DNA of 64,000 bases, from assembly GCA_034769895.1 (NCBI GenBank), contig CM068372.1:374065258-374129257 (forward strand), given 5' to 3'. Source of the stretch: Magicicada septendecula. Taxonomy: Eukaryota > Arthropoda > Insecta > Hemiptera > Cicadidae. The notes below the pieces were generated by a model. That model had not been told where the DNA came from, made no database searches, and was given only the letters and a program-made list of their open reading frames with translations. Shown piece after piece: positions 23,537 to 35,105 of this stretch. The position numbers were made by a program, and so were the translations under genes. Position 1 is the stretch's first letter. Every line of letters starts with the position of its first letter.

Positions 23537-23765
23537 TATTATAAGTATAACACTACCAACTCAGAACACAAAGCTTTATATTGGTAAAAATGTAAAATTT
23601 TTAGCGTACCTTATACCTCACACACATTTTTACCAATATGAAACTTTGTGTTCTGAGTTGGTACTGTTATACTTATAATTAGTTAATCAACGGACATCAT
23701 GGACAACAAAATCCAAGAAAAACTCTTAGTTACAATTCAAAAATGCGAACACGTTCTTTCTTAGC
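23537..23765 (+). mobile_element. Penelope-like fragment, family E copy 2 (inverted arms)
   Basis: Two arms of about 55-60 bp (TATAAGTATAACACTACC side and its complement ending TTATACTTATAATTAG) face each other around 23605. The right arm continues into ATCAACGGACATCATGGACAACAAAATCC, and the stretch GTTGATTAACTAATTATA in complement is shared with 53741-53760. The hammerhead segment is missing. A short open stretch begins at the ATG at 23700 and stops after about 20 codons; it could be the remains of an element ORF start. Confidence 0.4.
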
Positions 23766-26700
23766 ATCAGAAAACCAAACAAACAAGTGCTTAAAAACAC
23801 ATTTCAAGTGGTAAGTAAACACATTTCAAGACAAAACTGATCACACAGCAACAGGATTTTATATGTAGTTGTGTTATTTGGGAAACACAGTCTAAGGAAT
23901 TAATAATTCTGGGGGGAGGGAAACCTGTTACATACACAAACACTGTGCAAAAACCACTTGCCTGAGTACAAACTTAGCCACAGCCAAGAAAGAATGCAGT
24001 AACATGAGAAAGTGAATTATAAAATGCCACAACCATAGCGGAGATCAAAGAGGAGTTAGAGAACATAAATGTAACTAAACAGAAAGAAATAATAATACAC
24101 CAAGACAATTCGTATAAGACTTGGAAGAACATACACGCACAATGGTCAGTAATAACGTATGTTTTTATAGTTGGAGTATAAAATAATTCTAGTACTAGTT
24201 GGTTGAAAGTTATGAAAATAAGTTCCACACAAATTTTAAGTAATTATAGACAAGCACACAACATGATTTATTTCACAATGCAAACCCCAAATTTAAATTA
24301 ATTTCTATTTCACTTACTGGGGTATAAGTATAGGTAGAAGGCAATAATTATTTTTTTAGCTAATGACTTATAAATCATAAAAAACCTACCAGTATGTTAT
24401 GCAACAGACCACGCACGCACCTAGTTTTTACATTTTATGTTGTTGCTTATGACTAGTTTGAATTCTTGTCTGTCAACGTTTTGACATTCCAACCTTTAGT
24501 TAAACGATGTTATTATTAGGATGCAAGGCGTATGGCAGAATTTAGATTTTGTTGTCTTTGTAAGTTATGATTAAACATATTATTTCAATATAACTGAATA
24601 AATTAAATAATTTTAATTTGTTAATTTTAAAAAGTGATCATAATATTTAAGATACAGTTGTTCTTAAATAAAGTAATGCTGTAAGACCAAGTAAAAGTAA
24701 CTTTCTGATTCAATAACTAGTAAAAAGTTTTATCTACAGCATCTTGAACATCAAAGAGGAATTTCACTTCCAACGAACAGACTTTTCAACTGATTATTCG
24801 AAACAACTTACATTCACGAAATCTCCACTTACCATCAATCCTGACTTACTAATGACTTTTTCAAGATTTCTATTCAGAACATCACAGTTTTACACTGTCT
24901 TTCTGATATCAAAGTACGGATCAAGGCTATGGTTGAAAATAATCAATATCTGTTTAAAATATATCAACCCACCAAAGTATTATTAGTCTTGTATTAATTA
25001 CTTATATTATTATTTGTTCCACTAAATTAATTAAATTGATTGTTCATTTTATGTGTGATTACAAAGACTGAAGTTTTCTGCTTGAATGGAAAAGATTAAA
25101 TTTTATGATGCACACATTTAATGTGTTTTGATAATAAACATAATGCACATTAATATTTCATCACAAAGGAAATTATTTTAAAAATGCTGAATGATTACTG
25201 CTAGAAAGTTTTGCTAAATGTTATAATTTTTTGAGACAAAGCAAAAATTGTATTTTTTGTTGTTGTTAAATGGCTTGAGTTTTTTAAAATATCGAAGGGA
25301 AGAAGTTGCTATCAACTCACAATAGGCACCTTATAACACAGGTTAAAGCATATTTTTCATTAAAAATACAGTTGATGCTCTTTGGTTCAATAGGAAAAAC
25401 ATAGGATCTGAAATGGAGTTTGTGAGTGAGAAAAACCAAAGACCTTGGGGGAAGATTACGTTATAAAAATTTTGAAGCCATCCAACTCCTATGCCATGCA
25501 TGGTTCAAAGACTCAAACGAATAAATCCATTAGAGTGAGTGTAAAGTGTGAAGTAAAGCACAACTGTCAGTGGTAGCATCAGAATGAGAAATAAGTCCCA
25601 AAACGAATGGCTAACAGAGTGTACACGAAGCTACAGACCAGCGAGGAAATGCAAGACAACAAGGTGCATAACAACATAAATAATTCAAGATTTATTTCAT
25701 TTCTGACAAGATTTCCATAATTTTATTAAATTTATCTTCTGTAATACTGTGAAAACCATTGGTTTGTAATCATATGAAGTAAAGAACTGTATGAAACTTA
25801 TATTCAATTAAAAAAGTGCTTCAAAGCCAAAAGAGTAATAATTAAACACACGCACGCACGCACACACTTTATGCAAATTAGATAACATAAAAAGTGAGAA
25901 AATGGTAACCTTCTGCATTGTGAATACAACCATAAAAAGTAAATGATATAGTGTAGTAAAGTGTCTTTAATAGTACTGTATTATGTAAAGCTGTAAGACA
26001 AAAGGATGCAACACAAACAATATGTGATCCCAAAAATCTTACCTAGCCTCTGTGTGCTGTCGAAAGGGCATTAACCTGTGTTAGTATTTACAGTAATATT
26101 ACGTGTGTAGTGTATACAACAGTACTACTTATAAGGATAAAGTTAATTGGTGGAATATTTGGCAATGAAATCCACAAATATCTAGAATCATAAGATATTA
26201 CTCCTCCAACAATACTAACACTATAGCCAGGTACACAAAATATAACTACCTTAAAAAACAATGCTACTTTACACATTTCTAATCTGTTCGAATGAAGCAT
26301 ACAAAGTAATGAACTGGACCATAAATGAAGGCTACAGCAACACAACATTGGAAATATTACAAATATTGCTGTATCTGAATACATAAGCGCACAACAGGAT
26401 TGCCCCTGCATAGCATTAACTACTCTTAATTAATTGATACCACACTACAGCAGAGGGACAAACAAGGGTACTAGAGCATGGTTTGCGCTGTGTACTGTGG
26501 CACGGAATTACAGGTTTGAGCTGAATACCAATCCCACAATTACTGTGGAAGATTTCCAATCAGAATCTTCTACGGTATCGCCTGTTTTCAAGTTTATATC
26601 AAAACATCTCTGCAAATACTGAACTTCCCATGACAGAAATGCTTTGTTGAAAAATGTGATGATGGAGTACCTGTCCTTTACACACTTTGTAATCATACTG

Positions 26701-28045
26701 AATATGTGGTTTAGAGTTTACAAGCAACTACGTAAGCTGTGTTTTAGAGTACAGCTATTGCTCAGATAGTGTGATTAATTTGTTTCTGCAATGCGCTGTG
26801 CAAGCTGAACCCAAATTTCTAGTCGACTACTGTCTATGTAGATTACTATTATGTAAGTACTGCACAGTAATTACAACTGGGGATAGAAAACCTAATAAAA
26901 GTGAACTAGAAAAGTACTTTTACTGGATCCTGATAAATACTTGAACGAGAGTTCTCAGTTTTGTCTCAACCATTTAGAATTTGTCTGTTTGGGCTCACAA
27001 TAACCTTTCAATACAACAACCGACTTTTGTAAAAGTTGGTATGTATGTCCAACAGAACCCCATTGTTTTTGAGCTTGGACCCTTCAAAAATAGGGATTGG
27101 GGGGGGGGGTCAAAATTGTGAAAAAGTCACAAAAGTCCATGTGGGGTAACAAATTAAAAGGAATTTAAAGCACAAATTCCTTTGGGAACTAGTAATTATA
27201 TTGCTCAAAAGCATAATACTGTTTAATCAATAAATACTTAAAATTAAATACAGCAATAGGCGGCGACCAATCGGAAGAAACACTGTGGGCTTTCTCTGTT
27301 TTTTTTCTCTATTTTCTACGATTCTGTCTGATAAAAGTGGCAGAATTAGAAATGCACCACGACCTACAATAAGGATGGGAAAGTATAATTTACTTTAAAA
27401 CTGAGAGAGAATTTTAATATTGATTCCTTCTTTGACGTGTACACACGTTAATGTTTTCAGAATGTCCAAAGCCTATCACGCTGTAAATGAAATGACCCTG
27501 TCCAAAAGCATATAATCGACAACTCAGAATTTCCAAAACAATGTACAGTACCATAACTGCCTCATCAGTACGTACAGTAATTTAAGTTTCATTCTGTGTT
27601 TGAACACAATTTTTGAAAGTTATAAATTGTGCTTTAAGCTAAACGTATTTTATAATTTGGGTTTTATAAAATGACAAAGAAAAAACAAAGGACTCCATGA
27701 CATAAAATGTCATGTTAACTATTCACATGATTTTGCTACGTTTTCCATACTAATGTGCACCTTTTGCTAGATTACTGAACAGCATCATATTTTAACAAGT
27801 CCAGTAGTAGTTGAAAATCATTCGAAAGTCCAGCACACTGCCCAAAACTATTTTATGAAGATAGGCAACGTTTGTGGGCACTAAAACACAGTTTTACATA
27901 TAAATTAATTCACTGTAACTTACAGATAAAGTCTTCTTTACTGGAATCATTCTGTTTTTTCTACTAGTGAATGACTCTTATGATAAATAGTTTTGTTAAG
28001 TTTTCTTGTCTTCAATATTATAAATATGATGTACCAGGTTGTTGG
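23766..28045. other. Long stretch without recognised genes
   Basis: A+T-rich sequence downstream of the last seen ceramide synthase exon. Only short ORFs; a G run at 27102-27110 and short ACGC repeats near 25852. The last coding exon(s) of ceramide synthase might be here but I could not identify them. Confidence 0.5.
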
Positions 28046-28330
28046 GCCATGGTTGACTGCTTACGTTTTTGTCTCTAGCATTTTGGCCACACACCCGGAG
28101 GCCATCCTCAGTAGAAAAACATTCAAAAAGGTAAAGGCTGCACATACCTCACTGTTGAGGGGAAAGCAATGAACAAACATTGAAAACAAGGTTCCGTATA
28201 CAACTTTTATCGTGTTCTACATGAGCCAATCACAGAGCAGCTCACTTCTGATAGGTTCACCAAGGCAGCATGCCGGATATTGTGTTTGTTCATTGCTTGG
28301 GCCTCAACAGTGAGGTACGTTCAGTCCATT
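28046..28330 (-). mobile_element. Palindromic retroelement fragment, family F
   Basis: Arms around 28150-28187 and 28280-28316 (CCTCACTGTTGAG against CTCAACAGTGAGG, then CAATGAACAAACA against its complement) form an imperfect inverted repeat. A hammerhead-like motif lies just outside at 28075-28114. The layout is like families E and the palindrome at 47676-47945. Confidence 0.35.
28075..28114 (-). ncRNA. Degenerate hammerhead-like motif, family F
   Basis: Minus strand: stem I CTA/TAG, core CTGAGGA, extra T, stem II GGCC/GGCC, then AAA where GAA is expected. Stem III is not convincing. Probably a decayed copy. Confidence 0.25.
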
Positions 28331-28785
28331 ACTTTTTTGGAGCCAGTAACTTAAGGAATCGACCACAGTCCAACAGCCCAGTATATAATATTTTTAATAA
28401 TGCTGACTCCAGCCATGATAGTCTTCGTAATAGTTTTATAGTCTTCCATATATTTTTTTAACAGGTTTTAGATGTAACAGGTGAAAATGTATACAACATT
28501 AAAATTAAGAAAACAAAAATAATCAACAACTAGATCTAGATATTGTTTTATATAAAACTAGTTCCCCTAAAAACTATTTAAAATATGACTACGGAATATC
28601 AACGAGATAAAAACAAATGAAAATTACATTGTGAAGTACTTCAGAACTAGGAATTATATTAAAAACAACAAAACGAGGAATCATAATTTTGAATCATGCA
28701 GTCTTATGCCAATCTGAAAATCGCATTTTTTTCCCTTAGACTGTATCGTCTTATAGATTAAATATAAACACAAAAAAGCACTGAC
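28331..28785. other. Intron or 3' flank of ceramide synthase, nothing recognised
   Basis: No domain-bearing ORF. It is the sequence directly downstream of the donor site of the exon at 28786-28933. Confidence 0.5.
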
Positions 28786-28933
28786 CTGTCCTGAGAAGAG
28801 CCCGTTCACTGCTATTTTCAGAATCAGATACGTCCAGAAGAGATGAAGCAACAACAGCACGAAGAGTAAAGAATTGAAAATATAGTACGCTGGAAACATT
28901 GTGTTTACTATTCTGGGAGCTTCAATTGTTGTG
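28786..28933 (-). CDS. schlank: Ceramide synthase exon, C-terminal TLC segments
   Basis: The 148-nt exon completes a Ser codon (AG from the previous exon plus C) and encodes 49 further residues: TTIEAPRIVNTMFPAYYIFN, then two hydrophobic stretches ending in AVNGLFSGQ. This is the end of the TLC (TRAM-LAG1-CLN8) domain of ceramide synthases, with the family signature PAYYIFNSLL and HLFWTYLILKI. The acceptor is TTTTACAG and the donor CAG/GTCAGT; the exon ends in phase 0. The protein acylates sphingoid bases in the ER membrane. The acidic C-terminal tail expected after SGQ was not found. Its place 24.3 kb from the previous exon is explained by transposon load in the intron. Confidence 0.92.
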
Positions 28934-29274
28934 CTGTAAAACACAAAACGCAAACAATATTAATAACAGTAGCATTCCTGGACCAAATATGATATTTGTA
29001 CAGATATCCCATATAAACATTTAATTATCAGTATACATGAGTACACAAAAACATTGTGACGTACACTTTTTTTAATGATTTTATTTTCCATTGCTCCCAC
29101 TGATTTGTGTTAATTTGTTACATTGTGAGTAATTTAAATTGTAATATTGTATAAAATAAGTTCTGTGATAATTAATATATAATGTTTGTTGCCTTTAAAG
29201 AAAATATTTGATGATGTAAAACAAACTATCTCAACTCCTTCACATATACGGTGAAGCATACACACATACGCATG

Positions 29275-29300
<26 letters not shown>
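29275..29300. repeat. (AC)n microsatellite
   Basis: About 13 AC units. Confidence 0.9.
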
Positions 29301-29305
<5 letters not shown>

Positions 29306-29367
29306 AAACACGTTTACTCAAATAATTGTTTTGTTGTGTTTGACATTTCTTTAGTGTTCATACACAG

Positions 29368-29405
29368 GTCCTGATGATGACAACAAACACTGTTGAAACG
29401 TCGAC
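29368..29405 (+). ncRNA. Hammerhead-like motif in a retroelement 3' end
   Basis: Stem I GTC/GAC, core CTGATGA, extra T, GAA, self-complementary ACGT as stem III and C at the cleavage position. Stem II is weaker: TGTT before GAA pairs with AACA after three unpaired bases. The A+T-rich tail after it (to about 29440) looks like the end of a retroposed copy. Confidence 0.4.
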
Positions 29406-29638
29406 ACAAATAAATTAAAATTTGTGTTATATTTTTTGACCGATCCTCACAAACCCTTCACCGGAAAAATTCATTGACTGATGGTCACTATGAATTTAAT
29501 TAATTTATTAGATTTAGTGGCCTCATACACTGTAATTATACACATGTCAAATGTTTTTATTTTTTATTGTGTATATTGAACTACTATTAGTGTAATGCCT
29601 GTTTCAGTATCTTAACAGAGTGAATGTGTTTATAATAT

Positions 29639-30189
29639 TGTTACGACGGTCTACTTGATCGTCGTAGGTACAGTGGAAACAAAATACAAGACACCAATTA
29701 AGTCACTAATCATCAACTTTAATTTTCACAGTTAAACAGTTTGTAATTAACAACAGTCTCTTATAACAAATCAAATAAAAAATTGTTCACACACAAATAA
29801 ATGTCAACTAATATTAAAACACAATTGTATTACAATTATACCGCCCGATTATAAAACGCAACACTTCACTAATAACCACTTGAACGTACACAGTAATATC
29901 GCCCGATAATAACTTGAACTGCACTGTAAACATATCGCAGCTATACTGAAAAGTAAGGTCGCTGCCGCCATGTATTTATACCTCCGGTCACAGACCAGAA
30001 CGTTCCAAACTCCATCTTAGTGCCAGTGTGAACTACATAATTAATTTCGGCCTTGACACAGTCCACGCGGCTGGCGGCTTCGAGAAAACTCTCGCGAATG
30101 TGTCTAGAGTCATGTATGCCACATACATTAGAGCAAGATTCTTCTGGCACATTCGACAAACACGTAGATTGTTCTGTGATATCATAACA
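29639..30189 (-). mobile_element. Solo LTR H (551 bp)
   Basis: TGTTACGACGG to ATCATAACA with ATAT on both sides (29635-29638 and 30190-30193). A GTATAAATA TATA-box-like sequence on the minus strand near 29973-29981 suggests that transcription runs on the minus strand. No internal region remains, so it is a solo LTR made by recombination between LTRs. Confidence 0.65.
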
Positions 30190-30193
30190 ATAT

Positions 30194-31487
30194 TTAAAAT
30201 ATTGTGCACACTTTTCTTATGCACGAAATTGAATTATGTTTACTGACATCAACAAATCAATGAAAAACAGAAGAGTCTGATATATTACAAACAGTTCCAA
30301 ATTAGATTACAGTGAACAACAGGTTGTTGAAAGTTATGAACACACGATAAAGAAAACTGATGGCACAGAAAAACGAACACTGTATCAGAAAGAGTAGATG
30401 GAAAGATTTCGCTTATAAACTTTTGCGGTTTTCATTAATAGTAATAATGTTTTTCGGTTGAGCATATTTCTTTTTGTTTCTTTTAAAACCACACATTTCG
30501 TCCATACTATGATGAAACATGACTGAAACTGAGGATACCTCATTGAAGTACAGGCAAAACATTTGGTTTTAAAAGAAATAAAAAGACGTGTGCTCAACCA
30601 AAAAAAACAGTGTTATTATGGAAGGAAAGATGTAAATCCATCAACTATCAAACCGTGGGCAGAACAAATAAAACTGCTATAGGAATGGCATGGGTCTGCC
30701 ATGTAAATTACCCATATTCACTACTCTCAGGGTAACATATGGAGCAACTGACTAGTGCTGAAGTTACCCCTTCAGAAGTTGAAGACTAAATAGGGAAGAG
30801 CGGTGACTAGAGGAGCCCAGGGTGAGGAAGTAGGAGGGTAGGAGGAAATATGGAGTTTGCACCTCACTTTCCTGCTACTCAAATACAGTGAAGTCAGTTC
30901 ACTTAGAGCTAACAAACACTGATTAAAAATTTTGTAATAATGATAATTATGTCACAATGATTGGCTCTCTAACAAGGCATTTCTGCTCGCTCCTTTTGCA
31001 GCTAATACAAGAGGATATCACATGTGGGTCCACCGCATAACAGACTTATAATTTACCTATACGAACATTAACACATTTCATAACACCATTACTAGCTATA
31101 TAACTTAATATTTGCTAGGAAATCTCATTCGCAACATCTCTACTGCTATTGTAACATGTATATTACAACTACTTTCTCGTTGTACACTGATGTCATAAAC
31201 CTCCGTCGTACTTGTAGACGAAGGATCCAAACTAAAAGGACAGCAACTGAACATAACAGAAATATTGGAAGAAAGAGGTCACTCATACAAATGTAAAAAT
31301 TACATAATTGAAACTTCATCATAGTTTGGAACGGGAATGTATCTACAATTGTTACGGATTCGGTCAGTTGCAACCAAGTGAAAGTGCAGGGCGCAATTGA
31401 CCGAGTAAGGATAGAAAAAAAAAGTAATTTCGTCACAACTGACCGAGACTGTATACAACAAATCATCCTACATAGAAAGTTTTGTAT
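30194..31487. other. Intron of ceramide synthase, nothing recognised
   Basis: Only short ORFs without domains; a purine-rich patch at about 30780-30850. Confidence 0.5.
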
Positions 31488-31491
31488 GTAT

Positions 31492-31930
31492 TGTGACAAC
31501 AGCGAGGCAAACATCTGCTCTCGGTGCCAGCCAAGATGTGACACCTGACGAGCTTACAGCGAGCCAATCAGGGATTAGCAGCACCCTGATAGGCTCATGG
31601 CACACCAACCTGTCAGGGCATAAAAAGAGCACTGCTAGAATGTTTGGTGCACTCCATCGGACCACGCGGAGCCAGCCGGAAGGAACAGGAAGGAGAGAAG
31701 AATGGACGTTCTTCGCTTTCTTGCCCAGTGACGCACCAGCGATGGACAGCAGCAGGCTCTACATACCGATGGAGGACTGCAGTATGCCACGAACAGTGGC
31801 CACAGCCACCGAACATCACAGTGTGCCTCGGGCAAAACGTACATCACAGTTAGCGTTCTTGCCACCCGGCCCTTTTAAGGGTCACCAAAAAACGAAGAGT
31901 TGTACGATTGGCGCCATTTGTCCTGTGACA
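31492..31930 (+). mobile_element. Solo LTR D, copy 1 (439 bp)
   Basis: TGTGACAACAG to TTGTCCTGTGACA with GTAT on both sides (31488-31491 and 31931-31934). It is homologous in reverse to 34270-34742 and 63492-63976. G+C-rich for this window. A CATAAAAAG box near 31619 may be the promoter. The 156-codon ORF over it is not supported as a gene because it is not kept in the other copies. Confidence 0.75.
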
Positions 31931-32214
31931 GTATATACATGTGCATATGCAGATCTACAATAATTAAAATTAGTTCTTTGTTTTACACATTCGTAATTTA
32001 AACCTTCATTTTGGGTTCAGTTTTCAGGTGTTAGACTGTGATCAATTGTTGCTTTTCAGCCAGACAGAAATTTCAGTTAAATCCTCGTTGGCTGCATTAT
32101 TGTTGTCGCTGGCAAGGTTAACATGGCCGCCAAAGAAGGGCCATGATGGGTGGTCTAAAATGTCTAGCTGAAAATAACAACAACCACAGCCAGAAACCAA
32201 AACCAAGATGAAGC

Positions 32215-32568
32215 ATGATTAAGAGAGTCTTGGTAACAGTAATCTATTGTAAAATAAAAGCCAGTTCCTTCAAAAATCTGTGGGGGAAGAACTCAACATC
32301 AAGTTGGATTAAAGAAGTCCAAAAGGATTTAGAAAAAAATAATATAAACGCAGAAGAAGCAATTGAAAGAGACGTTTTTTGGGCAAAAGTGTTAAAAATT
32401 AAGGAGTCCAGGGTAGGAGAGAGAAAAACGCAGGTTAAAAGTGGACTGAAGACAGGAAGAAGAGACACAGTGAAAAGATGAAAGAATATTGGAGAAAAAG
32501 AAAAGAACAAAGAATAAAGAATTGAAATTGGCATGTGGTCCTTAGATGGCCGGTACAAAAAAAAAAAA
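32215..32568 (+). mobile_element. 5'-truncated LINE 3' end
   Basis: The frame starting at 32215 gives SSWIKEVQKDLEKNNINAEEAIERD and a basic tail, the pattern of the extreme C-terminus of a LINE ORF2. A frameshift-like stop follows and the copy ends in an A run (32557-32568). The rest of the ORF2 is absent, as usual for truncated insertions. Confidence 0.5.
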
Positions 32569-34265
32569 CAGTTCCATTGTATAGATGATTACAAACTTTT
32601 CATTACTTAGATGATTGTATTAAATTAACCTTCAGATACATAACCTGTAGCCTTCTGAAAAATAGTATAATTAAAGAATTGTAATAACATAGGCCTGAAT
32701 AGTAATTGTCCTGACTAATTACATGTGTGTACTGTTATATTTATTGCCAGATACGTGATTACTGTTTCAAGGCCACACGATTTGATTGTGTGATGGTTTC
32801 AAACAATTCTGGTATTTTTAATAAAATTGTGTGTAGTATATTAGTATACAATAAAAACTGTCACTAGATAACAGTGGGCTCTTAGCCCCACTGGTTGGTG
32901 TACTATTCAAAACGTTTTTTTGAACATATATGTATGGATTTTTAATGAAACGTGAATGTAAAAAAAAAATATAAACATTCGCTGAAACCAAGTATTCCTC
33001 ATTAAAAATGGTGAATTTATCAAAACAACATCTTACTGAAATTTTTATGTGGACGTAAAATTTTTATGTGTCTGTGACACATGAGCAAGGTTTTCAGTAA
33101 CCTACAAATTGAAAGCAGCTGAAGGTTGCTGTTTTGATGGATATAAAGGACGAGCGAACCGAGCAGAGTTCTGTCACATAAGGGTTCATTATGTAGAGAG
33201 TATATATGAAAACATATCCATTGAGTATGTTGATTACTCAGAAACAGTATTGTACACTGCCGTATGCATTACCATTCCAGGCAAAAGCATTCATCTCTTC
33301 ACATGCCTTTGATCGACACAGTCTGTGTGTGTAGTTGATAGGACGATGTTTCCGATCACAATTGGCTGGGTTCAAATTTTCACCTTGGTCGCAACTGATC
33401 GTGGTCCATTGTATACATCTGATCCTATCTCAGTCAGTCTCAGGAGCTATCTTAAGCGTAAATGAATTGGAAACTCACATATAAACAATACATCCTCAAC
33501 TGTAAGTTACTAAGAATTTTTCTTCATTGAGCATTATAAATAATATACAATCTACTCATTTTTAGAGTAATGAATAAAGGAGATGAGATATGCAATTCTG
33601 AAGGATCTAGAAACCAGTGGTGTAGCCCCTAATTATTTATATGATGTGTGTTCCCCTTCAGTCTTCTGGGAATGATACACTAACAAGTTATTTACTATAT
33701 AGTTTCCATGTCCCTCAAGCGTTCTATGGCAGAGTGAGGACAGACAATATGGACGAAAGGGATTCCAAGATCTTGTGTATGGTCCAGTTAGAGACACACC
33801 ACCTGTTCACCAGTTCACAATGGACTTTTGACTGGAATGCATATTTTGTGCATCCCCACAACTTCACACTGTATATCCTAGGCTTTAATACTATTTTGTA
33901 AATTATGACACTGTTTTCCAGCAATAATTTAGATCTTCCCCCAAAGAGGCAACACAACAGTTCCTTGAATCTGATGTACAGTTGCATTTGAGGCTGACGT
34001 GTCATTTCCAGGTCAATACTGATCTAGATGAAGGTCCAAGAACCTGAACTCCATTTTCACCGTAATAGGCATTCTCTAATACTAACTCACACAAATAAGG
34101 CCAAAACATTCTTAGCTAGAACATAATTTACACTGAAGATAACAACAGTTTCACACCTTATAAGCAACTGAATTATAAAAGTGACTTCCAGATTCAAGTA
34201 TAGAAATCTGGACAGAAAAATAAATAAAATACTCAATGAATGAACTAACTTTTATAGAGCTATAT
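32569..34265. other. Intron of ceramide synthase, nothing recognised
   Basis: No domain-bearing ORF, no repeat family noticed except short A runs. Confidence 0.5.
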
Positions 34266-34269
34266 GTTA

Positions 34270-34742
34270 TGTCACAGGACAAATGGCGCCAATCGTACAC
34301 CTCTTCGTTTTTGTAGCCCTTAGAAGGGCTGTGTGGCGAGGACGCTTACTGCGATGTATGTTCCGTCCGAGCCGGGCTGTGATGTTCGGCGGCTGCACCC
34401 GCTGTTCGTGGCACACTACAGTCCTCCTCTTCTTTCGGCAGTGGTATGTAGAGCCTGCTGCCATCCCAGTCAATGTCCATCGCTGGTTCTTCTTTTTTCA
34501 CAGGACAAGAAAGTTGAGAAAGTCCATTCTTCTCTTCCCTGGCCTCGCGTCGTCCGATGGAATGGCAATTTTTTCCCCAGCTGCGCTCTTCTTATTCTTA
34601 ATTTTTGCTGGTTGCAGTGAACCTCTCAGATGGCTGCTATCTTCTGATTGGCACGCTGTAAACTCATTCACGTTCCTACCAGGTGTTAGCAGCGACCTCT
34701 TGGCTGGTACCGGGAGCAGATGTTTGCCTCGATGCCGTCACA
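34270..34742 (-). mobile_element. Solo LTR D, copy 2 (473 bp)
   Basis: TGTCACAGGAC to GATGCCGTCACA with GTTA on both sides (34266-34269 and 34743-34746). Reverse orientation to copy 1. The 154-codon ORF across it is not conserved as protein. Confidence 0.75.
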
Positions 34743-34746
34743 GTTA

Positions 34747-35059
34747 ATAATGAAAATAACACTGCAGGCACAGTAACTGCCAATATTGTATACCAGAAAG
34801 AGATCAGCCATGTTGCTAGCCACAGTTGTGTACACTATGATGAGTTTGGTTTCAGTTGATGTTGATTTGTTAGTTATTAAAAACAGTAGGTACTACTGAA
34901 TTGGACTACCAGAGGTACAGTTAGAATTTAGTAAGTGAACCCTGTACCCAATGTCAAGTATGAAACTATCTGTACAACTCAGCCTCCTCTCTCACATTTA
35001 AACAAAAATTTTGTAACACTCTCTTCTGGATTTTCACCTGACCCAACAGTGACAATGTT

Positions 35060-35061
<2 letters not shown>
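34747..35061. other. Short intronic spacer, nothing recognised
   Basis: Between solo LTR D copy 2 and the TA microsatellite. Confidence 0.5.

Positions 35062-35101
<40 letters not shown>
35062..35101. repeat. (AT)n microsatellite, insertion site of element J
   Basis: About 20 AT units directly before the TG of the J LTR. Confidence 0.95.

Positions 35102-35105
<4 letters not shown>

Noticed and set aside
26508..26696. Possible last exon of ceramide synthase (acidic DTVEDSDWKSS after an AG)
   Set aside because: Only a short acidic stretch; no match to the usual tail of the family and the rest of the frame is not convincing.
31493..31963. 156-codon ORF in solo LTR D
   Set aside because: The other two copies do not keep the frame.
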